The translations under genes and the position numbers were made by a program. Positions 7,801 to 18,082 of a DNA stretch of 60,350 nt are shown one piece after another. Location of the stretch: the NCBI GenBank assembly GCA_045631305.1, contig JAZQUM010000022.1, positions 1 to 60,350 on the forward strand, read 5' to 3'. This DNA comes from JAZQUM01 sp045631305 (GTDB lineage: Bacteria; Bacillota; Clostridia; Oscillospirales; Oscillospiraceae). The notes under the pieces are model-generated. The model ran no database searches. It saw nothing but the letters and a program-made list of their open reading frames with translations, and was not told the DNA's origin. The stretch's first letter is position 1. Every line of letters starts with the position of its first letter.

Positions 7801-10800
7801 TTAGAAAAGTGTGATCTGACTGGTCTCTGCCATACCGGCAAAGGCGCCCAGTCCCTTCAGCTGCTCAATATGGGTTTTAGAGAGCTTGGAGCAGCACATG
7901 GAAAATTCTTCAATGGAGATAAAATGCTTGCCCTTGCGCTTTTCCACCGTGTCAAACGCAGCGGATTCACCAAGGCCATGCACCGAGGTAAAGGGCGGCA
8001 GAAGACCATTTTCCACGATCTTGAAATCCACCGCTTCAGACTCGTAAATGTTGATAGGTTCAAAGTGGAAACCACGGCGATAGAACTCATAGCACACTTC
8101 CAGCGTGACCAGCATGTTCTGTTCCACAGCGGTAGCGTCCTTATTGTTTTCGATCTCGTGGATCTTCTTTTTCACCGCATCGATGCCGGCGCAGCAGAAT
8201 TCCGCATCAAATGCCTTAGCGCGAATGCTGAAATAAGTGGCATAAAACGCCAAAGGATGATGTACCTTGAACCACGCAATGCGAAATGCCATCATAACAT
8301 AGGCAACGGCATGGGCCTTGGGGAACAAGTAACCGATCTTGGCAAGGGAATCAATGTACCACTCAGGCACATCGTGTTCCCGCATGGCCTCTACCCAACC
8401 TTCATCAAAGCCGCCCTTTTTCACCTTGCCCTTACGGACCTTTTCCATGATCTTGAAAGACATCTTGGGATCAAGGCCCTTGGCGATGAGATAAAGCATG
8501 ATGTCGTCTCGGCAGCCTACAGTCTGCAGTACGGAAGCCGTGCCGCTGATAATAAGGTCACGGGCATTGCCGATCCACACGTCGGTACCGTGGGAGAAGC
8601 CTGAAAGACGGACAAGGGTATTGAAGTCCTTGGGCTGGGTATCCACCAGCATGGCACGGGTAAAACGGGTGTTGAACTCAGGAATGGCCACAGCGCCCGT
8701 GGGGCCAAGCAGTTCATCATTTTCAAAACCAAGCACCTTGGAAGATGTGAAGATACTCATGGTATCAGGGTCATCCAGCGGGATCTCGCGGGCATTGACC
8801 CCCGTAAGGTCTTCCATCATGCGGATCATGGAGGGGTCATCGTGACCCAGCATATCCAGCTTCAGGAGGTTATCTTCCATGCAGTGGTATTCGAAATGGG
8901 TAGTAACGGTGTCTGCCTCAGCATCGTCTGCAGGGTGCTGCACCGCGGTAAAATCTTCAATATCCAGATCGTCAGGCACTACTACCAGACCACCGGGATG
9001 CTGCCCCGTGGTGCGGCGCACGCCTACGCAGCCAAGCGTCAGACGGTTGATCTCGGCAGAGCCTGCCGTCATCTCGTTTTCATCCACATACTTGCGCACG
9101 AAACCGTAAGCCGTTTTTTCCGCAAGGGTACCGATGGTACCTGCACGGAACACCTGCGTCTCACCGAACATTTCAATGGCGTGGCGATGGGCTCGGCCCT
9201 GATACATACCGGAGAAGTTCAGGTCGATATCGGGCACCTTACCGCCGCCGTAACCGAGGAAGGTTTCAAAGGGAATGTCGAAGCCTTCCTTTACAAATTT
9301 GGTACCACATTCGGGGCAGTTTTTATCGGGCATATCCGCACCGCAGCCGTAAGACTGGTCAAGGATAAACTCCGCATGCTTGCAGTTGGGACAGCGATAA
9401 TGGGGCGGCAGAGAGTTTACCTCCGTGATGCCCGACATAAAGGCCACCAGCGAGGAACCTACACTGCCTCGGGAGCCTACCAGATAGCCGCACTCAAGGC
9501 TGCGCTGCACCAGCTTCTGCGCCGTCATGTAAACTACGTCGTATTTGCCCAGAATACCGCCCAGTTCCACGTTCAGTCGGTCCACGATCAGCTGGTTGGG
9601 ATTATCGCCATAGAGTTCCCGCACTTTGCCCCAAACCAGGTCACTGAGTTCCTGCTCGGAATTTTCCAGACGAGGCGGGAATAGTTTGCCACCGGGCAGA
9701 AGTTCGATCACTTCCACCTGATCGGCAATATCTCTGGGGTTCTTGATGACCACTTCGTAAGCCTTTTCTTCCCCCAGATAGCTGAATTCTTCCAGCATTT
9801 CATCGGTGGTCTTGAAATAAATGGGCAGCGGCGCGTTGGCATCGGCAAATTTCTTGGAAGCCAGCAGAATGTGGCGGTAGACCTCATCCTCAGGCTCACG
9901 GAAATGCACGTCACCTGTTGCGCAGACGGGCTTACCCAGTTCTTCGCCCAGACGCACGATGGTGCGGTTGAAATCACGCAGCTCTTCTTCAGAGCTGACC
10001 ACACCGTCACGCAGCATAAACATATTGTTGCAGATGGGCTGGATCTCCAGATAATCATAGAAGGAGGCGATGCGCTTGAGCTCATCCCAACCTTTATGAT
10101 CCTTCACCGCGTGGAAGAGTTCACCCGCTTCACAAGCAGAACCGATGATAAGACCCTCGCGGTGCTTGATCAGCTCCGTTTTGGGAATAGTGGGTACGCG
10201 CTTAAAATACTTCAGGTTGGAAAGACTTACCAACTGATAGAGATTTTTAAGGCCCATCTTGTTTTTGGCAATCAGGATAATGTGCTTGGGGAAGCGGTTG
10301 GTCTTGCTGCCTGCAGGACGAAGCTTCAGCATTTCCTCGTTGATGCTCTGCACATCGTTGATACCGCGCTCACGAAGCATCTTCCAGAAAGGCACCAGCA
10401 TATAGGCAACGGTAGCCGCATCATCGCTGGCGCGATGATGGTTAAAGGCAGGAAGCTCCAGATGCTCTGCCACGATATCCAGCTTGTATTTGCCAAGATC
10501 CGGCAGGAGGTTCTGCGCAAGGATCAAAGAGTCGATGTAAGTGGGATCGAAATCCAGGCCTGTCTTTTCGCACCACTCGCGGATAAAGCTGATGTCAAAA
10601 TCCGCATTATGGGCAGCCAAAGGACGGCCATCCACGAAATCAAGGAAGGCCTGCAGCGCTTCTTTAGGCTGAGGGGCATCTTTGAGCATCTCATCGGTGA
10701 TGCCCGTAAGACCGATATTTTCAGGCGTCAAACGGCGGTTGGGGTTCACAAAGGTCTGGAATCGCTCCTTCACTTCCCCGTTTTTCAAAACCACCGCACC

Positions 10801-11793
10801 GATTTCGGTAATGGCTTCTTTCTTGACGCTAAGGCCGCTGGTTTCAATATCGAAACAGACGATCTCGTCATCAAGGTCTATGTTCTTCGCGCCATGAACC
10901 GCCACTCTGTCATCCAGATTGTTGACAAAATAGCCTTCCATGCCGTAAAGGATTTTTATTTTACCCCCATTGGCGCTCCATGCATCAGGGAATGCCTGGC
11001 ACACACCGTGGTCGGTAATTGCAATGGCGGGATGACCCCACTTGGTTGCCTGCGCGATAACTTCCTTGGTGTTGGTCAGCGCATCCATGCTGGCCATCTG
11101 AGTATGAAGATGCAGCTCCACGCGCTTTTCCGCCGCCGTATCCATACGCTCGGTATGGGTAATTTTATTGATGTGATCGGGATCCAGATAGGGCTCGTTG
11201 TCGCGGTTCAGCTTTACAAGGCCCTGCACTCTTACCCACATACCGGGCTTGAGCTTATCCTGAATTTTTTCCGCATCCTTGGTCTCCATGTACTTCTTCA
11301 CAGAAACAGAACTGGTATAGTCCGTCATATCAAAGGACAAACACCAGGAACCGGGACGGCGGGTCTCATAGCATTCGTAAGCAAAGATCTTGCCTTCCAC
11401 CGCGGCACGGCGTAGCTTGGGGCTGATCTCCGTCATGGGCACGCTCTTCATCTTGATCTCAGCGCCCATGATCACATCTGCAGAACCACTCTCCCCTTTT
11501 CCGCCCTTTTCGCTTTTCTCAGCTTTGGGCGCTTCAGGAATGACCTGCGCTTCCTGCAGATGGCTTGCCACGATCTTCACCATAGAAAACCCGTAAACAT
11601 TGGCAACGGATTCCTGCAGCACCTGTACCTCAACGTCAGAAAGGGGCAGCACGGTGGTCAGTTCCAAAATGATGCTGCGCTTTTGCTGATCCATAGATGC
11701 GCCCGTAAGGTAGGCATCCTGCAGCCGCACCCGCAGTTCACGGGGCGGATCAAAATCAGCGAACATATTAAAAAATGGTATCTTCTGTGCCAT
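7801..11793 (-). CDS. polC: DNA polymerase III alpha subunit, PolC type
   Basis: A 1330-residue Gram-positive replicative polymerase. In order it shows an OB-fold region, a PHP domain (ELHLHTQMASMDA) interrupted by a DnaQ-type 3'-5' exonuclease (FDIETSGLS, later HNADFD and HHRASDDA), a four-cysteine zinc cluster (CPNCKH ... CPECG), and the polymerase palm with PDIDLNFSG carrying the catalytic aspartates. It is about 100 residues shorter than Bacillus subtilis PolC, mostly at the N-terminus. The start ATG 11793 has only a weak ribosome site and follows ispG closely, so translation may be coupled. Confidence 0.97.
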   Translation of the reverse strand: MAQKIPFFNMFADFDPPRELRVRLQDAYLTGASMDQQKRSIILELTTVLPLSDVEVQVLQESVANVYGFSMVKIVASHLQEAQVIPEAPKAEKSEKGGKGESGSADVIMGAEIKMKSVPMTEISPKLRRAAVEGKIFAYECYETRRPGSWCLSFDMTDYTSSVSVKKYMETKDAEKIQDKLKPGMWVRVQGLVKLNRDNEPYLDPDHINKITHTERMDTAAEKRVELHLHTQMASMDALTNTKEVIAQATKWGHPAIAITDHGVCQAFPDAWSANGGKIKILYGMEGYFVNNLDDRVAVHGAKNIDLDDEIVCFDIETSGLSVKKEAITEIGAVVLKNGEVKERFQTFVNPNRRLTPENIGLTGITDEMLKDAPQPKEALQAFLDFVDGRPLAAHNADFDISFIREWCEKTGLDFDPTYIDSLILAQNLLPDLGKYKLDIVAEHLELPAFNHHRASDDAATVAYMLVPFWKMLRERGINDVQSINEEMLKLRPAGSKTNRFPKHIILIAKNKMGLKNLYQLVSLSNLKYFKRVPTIPKTELIKHREGLIIGSACEAGELFHAVKDHKGWDELKRIASFYDYLEIQPICNNMFMLRDGVVSSEEELRDFNRTIVRLGEELGKPVCATGDVHFREPEDEVYRHILLASKKFADANAPLPIYFKTTDEMLEEFSYLGEEKAYEVVIKNPRDIADQVEVIELLPGGKLFPPRLENSEQELSDLVWGKVRELYGDNPNQLIVDRLNVELGGILGKYDVVYMTAQKLVQRSLECGYLVGSRGSVGSSLVAFMSGITEVNSLPPHYRCPNCKHAEFILDQSYGCGADMPDKNCPECGTKFVKEGFDIPFETFLGYGGGKVPDIDLNFSGMYQGRAHRHAIEMFGETQVFRAGTIGTLAEKTAYGFVRKYVDENEMTAGSAEINRLTLGCVGVRRTTGQHPGGLVVVPDDLDIEDFTAVQHPADDAEADTVTTHFEYHCMEDNLLKLDMLGHDDPSMIRMMEDLTGVNAREIPLDDPDTMSIFTSSKVLGFENDELLGPTGAVAIPEFNTRFTRAMLVDTQPKDFNTLVRLSGFSHGTDVWIGNARDLIISGTASVLQTVGCRDDIMLYLIAKGLDPKMSFKIMEKVRKGKVKKGGFDEGWVEAMREHDVPEWYIDSLAKIGYLFPKAHAVAYVMMAFRIAWFKVHHPLAFYATYFSIRAKAFDAEFCCAGIDAVKKKIHEIENNKDATAVEQNMLVTLEVCYEFYRRGFHFEPINIYESEAVDFKIVENGLLPPFTSVHGLGESAAFDTVEKRKGKHFISIEEFSMCCSKLSKTHIEQLKGLGAFAGMAETSQITLF

Positions 11794-11811
11794 TTTCTCT
11801 ATCCAATCTCT

Positions 11812-12849
11812 TTAGAGTTTTTCAATTTCCTTCATGAGTGCCTCTACAAGCTGCTCCTGAGGAACCTTGTAAAGGATCTTTCCCTTACGGAAGATCAAAC
11901 CTTCCTTCTCGCCGCCCGCAATACCGATGTCGGCAGCGGCAGCCTCACCGGGCCCGTTGACTACGCAGCCCATCACCGCAACGGTGATCTTCTTGTCACA
12001 ATTCGCGAGACGGCGTTCCACTTCTTCTGCAATGGGGATCATATCATACTTGGTACGTCCGCAAGTGGGACAAGATACCAGATTCACACCGCTGGAACGA
12101 ATGCCTGCAGCCTGCAGGATCTTCTTTGCAGCATAGATCTCTTCCACAGGATCTGCCGTGAGAGAAACGCGCATGGTGTCACCCACGCCTTCGCAAAGAA
12201 GGCCGCCGATGCCAATGGCGGATTTCACAAGACCCATGCCGGGCGTTCCCGCTTCCGTCACACCCAGGTGCAGGGGGAACTGGGTTTCCTTTGCAAGAAT
12301 ACGGTACGCTGCCATGTTGATAGGCACATTGGTGCTTTTTACGGAAATGCAGATATCATCATAATCAAAGCGGTGCAGCAGCTTCACATGGCCAAGGGCA
12401 CTCTCTACCAGCGCCTCGGGCGTAACGCGGCCGTATTTTGCCAACAGCTCTTTTTCAAGGGAACCGCCGTTAACGCCAATACGGATGGGAATATTGCACT
12501 TGCGGCAGGCATCCACCACTGCTTTCACTTTCTCTTCCCCGCCGATATTTCCCGGGTTAATGCGGATCTTATCCACACCGCGCTCTGCAGCTTCCACAGC
12601 AAGGCAATAGTCAAAATGGATATCCGCCACCAGCGGGATGGAGATCTGCTCCTTGATAGACGAAACAGCCTTGGCAGCTTCCATATTGGGCACCGTCACG
12701 CGGATAATTTCGCAGCCTGCTTCTTCCAAACGATGGATCTGAGCAACCGTGGCCGCCACATCTTCTGTGGCCGTGTTGCACATAGACTGGATAGAAACAG
12801 GAGCGCCGCCGCCAATGGCAACCTTCCCTACCATGATTTGCTTCGTCAT
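11812..12849 (-). CDS. ispG: 4-hydroxy-3-methylbut-2-enyl-diphosphate synthase
   Basis: A 345-residue IspG (GcpE) of the short bacterial type. The TIM-barrel starts PVSIQSMCNTATEDV, and the C-terminal iron-sulfur domain carries CPTCGR and GCVVNGPGEA, which supply the three 4Fe-4S cysteines. It performs the sixth step of the MEP isoprenoid pathway, one gene away from dxr, which acts earlier. I chose ATG 12849 with GGGAG just upstream; a TTG six codons earlier is also possible. Confidence 0.95.
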   Translation of the reverse strand: MTKQIMVGKVAIGGGAPVSIQSMCNTATEDVAATVAQIHRLEEAGCEIIRVTVPNMEAAKAVSSIKEQISIPLVADIHFDYCLAVEAAERGVDKIRINPGNIGGEEKVKAVVDACRKCNIPIRIGVNGGSLEKELLAKYGRVTPEALVESALGHVKLLHRFDYDDICISVKSTNVPINMAAYRILAKETQFPLHLGVTEAGTPGMGLVKSAIGIGGLLCEGVGDTMRVSLTADPVEEIYAAKKILQAAGIRSSGVNLVSCPTCGRTKYDMIPIAEEVERRLANCDKKITVAVMGCVVNGPGEAAAADIGIAGGEKEGLIFRKGKILYKVPQEQLVEALMKEIEKL

Positions 12850-12863
12850 CTTTCTCACTCCCG

Positions 12864-13922
12864 TCAAAACAGTTTCATAATGTCATTAAAGCATACCACG
12901 CCCATTAGTCCCAAAAGCAGGACAAGACCCGCGGTATGGATATAATTTTCGTACTTGGGCGGCACTTTCTTTTTAAAGAGCAGCATGGAAATACTGTTTA
13001 CCGCCAAAAACAGGATCTTACCGCCATCCAGCGCAGGCAACGGCAGCAGATTCATCACCGAAAGATTCACGGCGATCAGCGCTGCAAGGTAGGCAATGTC
13101 GCCAATGGCATCTTTCACAGTTTCTGCATTTTCTCCCACCTCTGTCATGGTGGAAACAATACCCACAGGACCGCTAAGATCATTGATGGTAGCGCCGCCT
13201 GTGAAAAGATCCACCAGACTCAGGCGAACGAGGCGCACAAAGTCCACGGCCTGATACCAGCTATAGCCGATACGGTTGAGGAAATTGGCCTCCTCATAGC
13301 CAAAATAGAAGCCGAAGCCCTGGTATTTTTCACCGCTGTAAGAAGTGACCTCTCCATATTTCAGGTCCAGATCTTCCAAAATCACCTTTTCACCGCCGCG
13401 CAGCACGGTAATATCATAAGGCTCACCGTAGCTGCGCTCCAAAAAAAGGCCAACATCACTGTAGAGGTAGATCCGCTCGCCGTTAATGGCATAGAAACGG
13501 TCGCCTTCCATAAGACTCTCTTCTCCACGGCTCTCAAACTCAGGCGCAAGACCCGAGATCACAGGACTGTAAAAAGCTGCTGCATCGGCAAAAAGCAACA
13601 GGATGATCAAAAGTCCCGTCACAAAGTTCATGCCGGCACCGGCTGCAAAAATAAAAAATTTCTGGAAAAAGTTTTTATTTTCAAGGGCCGCAGGGTCATC
13701 GCTCTCCTCTTCTTCCCCTTCCATCATGCAGTAACCGCCGATGGGAAGAAGCCGCAGGGAATACTCCGTTTCTCCCTTTGTTCTTTGGAAAAGAAGCGGT
13801 CCCATACCGATGGAAAACTCATTCACCCGCACACGGCAAGCCTTGGCCGCCAGAAAATGGCCCAATTCATGGACGGCGATCAACACGCCGAAAACCAAAA
13901 TGGCAGCCAGAATATAAACCAT
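12864..13922 (-). CDS. rseP: Site-2 membrane metalloprotease RseP
   Basis: A 352-residue M50 protease. The zinc motif HELGHFLAAK is in the first membrane segment. A PDZ-like domain lies in the middle (ESLMEGDRFYAINGERI), and the C-terminal LPLPALDGGK motif supplies the third metal ligand. In Firmicutes this protein (RasP/YluC) cleaves anti-sigma factors and signal peptides within the membrane. It is conserved between dxr and ispG. The ispG start falls just after its stop. Confidence 0.94.
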   Translation of the reverse strand: MVYILAAILVFGVLIAVHELGHFLAAKACRVRVNEFSIGMGPLLFQRTKGETEYSLRLLPIGGYCMMEGEEEESDDPAALENKNFFQKFFIFAAGAGMNFVTGLLIILLLFADAAAFYSPVISGLAPEFESRGEESLMEGDRFYAINGERIYLYSDVGLFLERSYGEPYDITVLRGGEKVILEDLDLKYGEVTSYSGEKYQGFGFYFGYEEANFLNRIGYSWYQAVDFVRLVRLSLVDLFTGGATINDLSGPVGIVSTMTEVGENAETVKDAIGDIAYLAALIAVNLSVMNLLPLPALDGGKILFLAVNSISMLLFKKKVPPKYENYIHTAGLVLLLGLMGVVCFNDIMKLF

Positions 13923-13934
13923 AGCGAATCTCCT

Positions 13935-15083
13935 TTATTTTGCAAACCGGGCTACAGCAGCGCGTGCCAGGCGATCTGCTTCCAGTATATCCTCCAAAGT
14001 GGGATTTGATTTCATTTCCACCGCATTGAGTGTTTTTTCGATAAATTTATGGATATCGCAAAAACCAATACGGTCCTGCAGGAAGAGGGCTACCGCCGCT
14101 TCATTGGCACCGTTCATCACGGTGCAGGCAGTGCCGCCTGCTTTGGCGCATTCTTCTGCAATTCGAAGACACGGAAACGCTTCGCGATCGGGTGCGGCAA
14201 AGGTCAGCGCGCCGCAAGCCAAAAGATCCAGCGGCTCATCACAGGACTCTGCACGGGCAGGATAAGTCATGGCATAACGGATAGGCAGCTTCATGTTAGG
14301 CGTGCCCAGCTGTGCCAGCATAGCACCGTCGCGGTATTCTACCAAAGAGTGGATCACACTCTGGCGGTGGATCACCACATCCACCTGATCAAGGCCCAGT
14401 CGGTAAAGCCGCATGGCTTCAATCACTTCAAGGCCCTTATTCATAAGAGTTGCAGAGTCAATGGTGATCTTTGCGCCCATTGCCCAGTTGGGATGACGCA
14501 GCGCATCCTCACGGCGGACGGACAAAAGTTCTTCGTACTCTCTGCCAAAGAACGGTCCACCGGAACAGGTCAAAATCAAGCGCTTAAGTTCTTTCTTATC
14601 TGCCATACCCTGCAGGCACTGGTAAATAGCAGAATGCTCGCTGTCTACAGGAATGATCTCCGCGCCGTATTGATCTGCCGCGTCCATCACCATTTCGCCT
14701 GCGCATACCAGGGTTTCCTTATTGGCAAAAGCAATGCGCTTGCCCTTCTTGATAGCTGCCATAGTAGGCTGCAAACCGATCATACCCACCACTGCCGTTA
14801 CCACAGTATCGGCAGTATCCAGGGAAGCGATCTCCAAAAGGCCCTCCATACCGCTGAGCACCTGAATATCCAGGTCCGCAATGCGGCTTCGCATTTCCTT
14901 AGCCGCAGCTTCATCGTAAAGCACTACGAAGCGGGGCAGAAATTCGCGGGTCTGCTTTTCCAGAAGATCCAGGCTGGTATTGGCGCTCAGCGCCTCCACA
15001 CGAAGGCCCAGCTCCCGCGCCACTTCCAGCGTCTGCCGGCCGATAGAACCGGTAGAACCCAAAAGAACGATGGATTTTGTCAT
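13935..15083 (-). CDS. dxr: 1-deoxy-D-xylulose-5-phosphate reductoisomerase
   Basis: A 382-residue NADPH-dependent enzyme. It has the N-terminal Rossmann motif GSTGSIGRQTL, the metal/substrate site VDSEHSAIYQCL, the flexible loop SGGPF and MNKGLEVIEA. It converts DXP to MEP at the head of the MEP isoprenoid pathway. AAGGAG precedes ATG 15083. Length and motifs are normal. Confidence 0.96.
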   Translation of the reverse strand: MTKSIVLLGSTGSIGRQTLEVARELGLRVEALSANTSLDLLEKQTREFLPRFVVLYDEAAAKEMRSRIADLDIQVLSGMEGLLEIASLDTADTVVTAVVGMIGLQPTMAAIKKGKRIAFANKETLVCAGEMVMDAADQYGAEIIPVDSEHSAIYQCLQGMADKKELKRLILTCSGGPFFGREYEELLSVRREDALRHPNWAMGAKITIDSATLMNKGLEVIEAMRLYRLGLDQVDVVIHRQSVIHSLVEYRDGAMLAQLGTPNMKLPIRYAMTYPARAESCDEPLDLLACGALTFAAPDREAFPCLRIAEECAKAGGTACTVMNGANEAAVALFLQDRIGFCDIHKFIEKTLNAVEMKSNPTLEDILEADRLARAAVARFAK

Positions 15084-15092
15084 CTTAACTCC

Positions 15093-15890
15093 TTAATGCA
15101 AAAAGTTCAAAACGATCTCGATGACGGGCGCTACAAAAAGGACGCTGTCAAAGCGGTCCAGAACGCCGCCGTGTTCCAAAAAGAGTTTGCCGTAATCCTT
15201 GATACCGAATTCACGCTTGATAAGAGAGAAGCTCAGATCGCCGATCTGGGCCACCACGCTGCAAAGCACAGCCAAAATCACCATAGCGCCGATACCGATG
15301 CCGCCGCCAAACCACTTGTCCATCACCAGCACGAAGATCACACCGCCAATGATGTTGCCCACAATGCCACCCACAGAGCCTTCCACAGTTTTCTTGGGGC
15401 TTACCTTGGGCGCCAGCTTATGCTTCCCGAAAGCGCGGCCTGCGAAATAGCCGCCGGTATCGCTCATGAAGCTGAGGATAAAGGGCAGCAGCAAGTAGCC
15501 GCGGCTGATGCCGGACTGCGCCAGACGCACAAACGCTGCAAAGGAAAACGCAATGCAGATTCCTGCAAAGAGTGCTGCCATAATGCGGTTGAACTTCACT
15601 TCCCCACCCTTAAAGATGGCAAAGCAGAACCAGAAAAACACTTCAAAAGCCAGAAGCCAGGTGATATATTCCGGCAGCGCGAAATAGAAAAGCACAGCTG
15701 CCGCAGGGAAAATGCCGCTGAGAAGGACAATGCTCCCCCTCTTTTCGCCGCTCACACACCGCTGCAGTTCCACGCCTGCAATGGCTACCGCTGCAGCTAC
15801 TACCACTGTCAGCACTGCCGTAGGCGCCCACAAAATCAGCAAAAGGAGCAGCGGAACACCGACTGCAGCCACTAAAATACGACTCTTCAT
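15093..15890 (-). CDS. cdsA: Phosphatidate cytidylyltransferase
   Basis: A 265-residue integral membrane enzyme with about eight helices and the CDP-alcohol signature in SDTGGYFAGRAFGKHKLAPKVSPKKTVEGS (split here over two conserved blocks). It makes CDP-diacylglycerol for phospholipid synthesis. Its ATG overlaps the stop of uppS by four bases, so the two are translationally coupled. Confidence 0.95.
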   Translation of the reverse strand: MKSRILVAAVGVPLLLLLILWAPTAVLTVVVAAAVAIAGVELQRCVSGEKRGSIVLLSGIFPAAAVLFYFALPEYITWLLAFEVFFWFCFAIFKGGEVKFNRIMAALFAGICIAFSFAAFVRLAQSGISRGYLLLPFILSFMSDTGGYFAGRAFGKHKLAPKVSPKKTVEGSVGGIVGNIIGGVIFVLVMDKWFGGGIGIGAMVILAVLCSVVAQIGDLSFSLIKREFGIKDYGKLFLEHGGVLDRFDSVLFVAPVIEIVLNFLH

Positions 15891-16645
15891 GCCTTGACGC
15901 CTCCAAAACGTCTGTCTCGCTTCTGATAGTCAATGATGGCCTTTTCCAGATCTTCTTCGCTGAAATCAGGCCAAAGGGTATCGCAATAATAAAACTCTGC
16001 GTAAGCACACTGCCAAAGCAGGAAATTGCTCAGCCGCAGTTCCCCGCTGGGGCGAATGATCAGCTCAGGATCAGGCACACCTGCAGAATAGAGATAAGAA
16101 CCAAACTGCTCTGCCGTAAGGCTATCGGGGTCAGCCTTCCCCTCTGCGCATTCCTTGGCAAAGGCGCGGGCAGCCTGCAAGATCTCATCGCGACCGCCAT
16201 AGTTCAGGCAGATATTGGCCTGCACGCCCTCAATATGAGCGGACATTTCATTGGTCTTGCGCACCAATTCCTGCAGCTCAGGAGAAAGGGCCGACATGTC
16301 GCCAAAGAACTTCAGTCTGATCTTGTCTTTTTCCATGGTCTCGATGGCTTCCATCATATAGGTCTTGAGAAGGCCCATGATGGTATCCACCTCTTCGCGA
16401 GGCCGCTTCCAGTTTTCGGTGGAAAAGGCGTAAACTGTGATATATTCAATTCCCAGTTTCTTGCAATGCTGCGCAATTTTGCGGAAGGTCTCCGCGCCGA
16501 CCTTATGTCCCGCAGTGCGCGGCAAGCCACGCTTTTTCGCCCAGCGGCCATTGCCGTCCATGATAATAGCGACATGGCGAGGCAGGCGATCGAAATCTAC
16601 CTGCCCCGCCTTATCGTTTTCTTTACGGAATTTAAAAAGGTCCAT
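15887..16645 (-). CDS. uppS: Undecaprenyl diphosphate synthase
   Basis: A 252-residue cis-prenyltransferase. MDGNGRWAKKRGLPRTAGH near the N-terminus holds the catalytic aspartate and substrate loop, and the C-terminal half carries RPSGELRLSNFLLWQ. It builds the C55 lipid carrier for peptidoglycan and wall polymers from the IPP made by the adjacent MEP genes. Start and stop overlap the neighbouring genes (frr at 16645, cdsA at 15887-15890). Confidence 0.96.
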   Translation of the reverse strand: MDLFKFRKENDKAGQVDFDRLPRHVAIIMDGNGRWAKKRGLPRTAGHKVGAETFRKIAQHCKKLGIEYITVYAFSTENWKRPREEVDTIMGLLKTYMMEAIETMEKDKIRLKFFGDMSALSPELQELVRKTNEMSAHIEGVQANICLNYGGRDEILQAARAFAKECAEGKADPDSLTAEQFGSYLYSAGVPDPELIIRPSGELRLSNFLLWQCAYAEFYYCDTLWPDFSEEDLEKAIIDYQKRDRRFGGVKA

Positions 16646-17190
16646 TAAACTGCCATCAGTTCGCGTTCCTTCGCGGCCAGAACGCTGTCAACTTCCTTGC
16701 ACTTATCGTCGGTGAGCTTCTGCAGCTTCTTTTCCAGATCCTTCAGATCGTCTTCAGTGATTTCGGAAGCCTTCTGCATCTTCTTGAATGCATCCATAGC
16801 ATCGCGACGGATGTTGCGGATAGCAACCTTGCCGTTTTCAGCATACTTGTGGATCTGCTTAACCAGTTCCTTACGGCGTTCTTCAGTCAGCTGGGGGAAA
16901 GAAAGACGGATGGAAGCGCCATCGTTCTGGGGATTGATGCCCAGGTCGGATTCCAGAATAGCTCTTTCGATGAGCTTCAGGCAGGACTTATCCCAAGGCT
17001 GGATCATCAGAGTGCGGGGGTCGGGAGAACCAACGGATGCCACCTGCTGAATGGGGGTGGGCACACCATAATAGTCCACACTGATACGGTCAAGAACAGC
17101 GGCGTTTGCGCGGCCTGCGCGAACTGCTGCGAAATCTGCTGCAACGGAATTGATGGACTTGTCCATCTTCTCTTCATACATCTTCAACAT
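16645..17190 (-). CDS. frr: Ribosome recycling factor
   Basis: A 181-residue protein with the canonical RRF features: RAGRANAAVLDRISVDYYG, PIQQVASV, and a C-terminal KKLQKLTDDKCKEVD. It releases the ribosome from mRNA after termination, together with EF-G. The stop codon shares one base with the uppS start, and the start is six bases after pyrH. Confidence 0.97.
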   Translation of the reverse strand: MLKMYEEKMDKSINSVAADFAAVRAGRANAAVLDRISVDYYGVPTPIQQVASVGSPDPRTLMIQPWDKSCLKLIERAILESDLGINPQNDGASIRLSFPQLTEERRKELVKQIHKYAENGKVAIRNIRRDAMDAFKKMQKASEITEDDLKDLEKKLQKLTDDKCKEVDSVLAAKERELMAV

Positions 17191-17196
17191 AGCTGG

Positions 17197-17916
17197 TTAA
17201 GCCTCCTTCACAATAGTACCAATCTTTTCGCCCTTGATCACGCGGACGATATTATGGGGATCTTTCAGTGCAAATACGAGAACGGGGATATGATTATCCA
17301 TGGAGAGGGATGTTGCGGTGGTATCCATCACAGCCAGGTGACGGGCCAGAACATCGTCATAAGTAATGGCATCGAACTTCACGGCATCGGGATTCTTTGC
17401 GGGGTCGGAATCGTACACACCGTCGATATTCTTGGCAAGCAAGATCACATCTGCGTTGATCTCAGCTGCGCGGAGAACGGCTGCCGTATCCGTGCTGAAG
17501 AAGGGACTGCCCAGACCGCAACCGAAAATGACCACGCGGCCCTTTTCCAGATGGCGGATCGCACGGGCGCGAACGTAAGGTTCAGCCACTTCGCGGATGG
17601 TCAGTGCCGTCATAATGCGCACATCCACACCCTTCTGCTCCAGAACATCTGCCATAGCCATGCAGTTCATAGCCGTTGCCAGCATGCCCATGTGGTCGGC
17701 GCGGGTACGTTCAATGTAACCTTCGCCGTTTTTCACACCGCGCCAGAAGTTGCCGCCGCCAATGACGATGCCCACTTCCACGCCCATGGCGTTGCATTCT
17801 TTGATCACATCGGCAACCTTGCCCATAACCTCAAAATCAAGGCCAAAGTGCTTGTCGCCGGCAAGCGCTTCACCGCTGATCTTCAGCAGCACGCGCTTAA
17901 ACTGAATATCCTGCAT
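17197..17916 (-). CDS. pyrH: UMP kinase
   Basis: A 239-residue amino-acid-kinase-fold UMP kinase. It has LLKISGEALAG, the glycine-rich IVIGGGNFWRG, and the DSDPAKNPDA loop. It phosphorylates UMP to UDP. I start it at ATG 17916 because GGAGG lies at the right distance; an in-frame extension ten residues longer lacks a ribosome site. It heads the frr-uppS-cdsA-dxr-rseP-ispG-polC run. The rpsB and tsf genes, which usually stand upstream, are absent here. Confidence 0.96.
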   Translation of the reverse strand: MQDIQFKRVLLKISGEALAGDKHFGLDFEVMGKVADVIKECNAMGVEVGIVIGGGNFWRGVKNGEGYIERTRADHMGMLATAMNCMAMADVLEQKGVDVRIMTALTIREVAEPYVRARAIRHLEKGRVVIFGCGLGSPFFSTDTAAVLRAAEINADVILLAKNIDGVYDSDPAKNPDAVKFDAITYDDVLARHLAVMDTTATSLSMDNHIPVLVFALKDPHNIVRVIKGEKIGTIVKEA

Positions 17917-18048
17917 CACACAATACCTCCGTATTGATTTATACAAAGTAACGCATATATTTTACCGCATTTTTCCCTTTTTGCATAGGGGGGAAAACAA
18001 ACTTTTACATCTTTTACAAATAAAAATAGAAATTGCTTTTCAGCGCAA

Positions 18049-18079
18049 AAAAAGACGGATGCGCAGCATCCGTCTTTTT
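18049..18079 (-). terminator. Intrinsic terminator after engB
   Basis: A 14-bp perfect stem (18049-18062 with 18066-18079) with a short loop, followed on the - strand by a T run. It separates the lon-engB message from pyrH. Confidence 0.85.
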
Positions 18080-18082
18080 CCT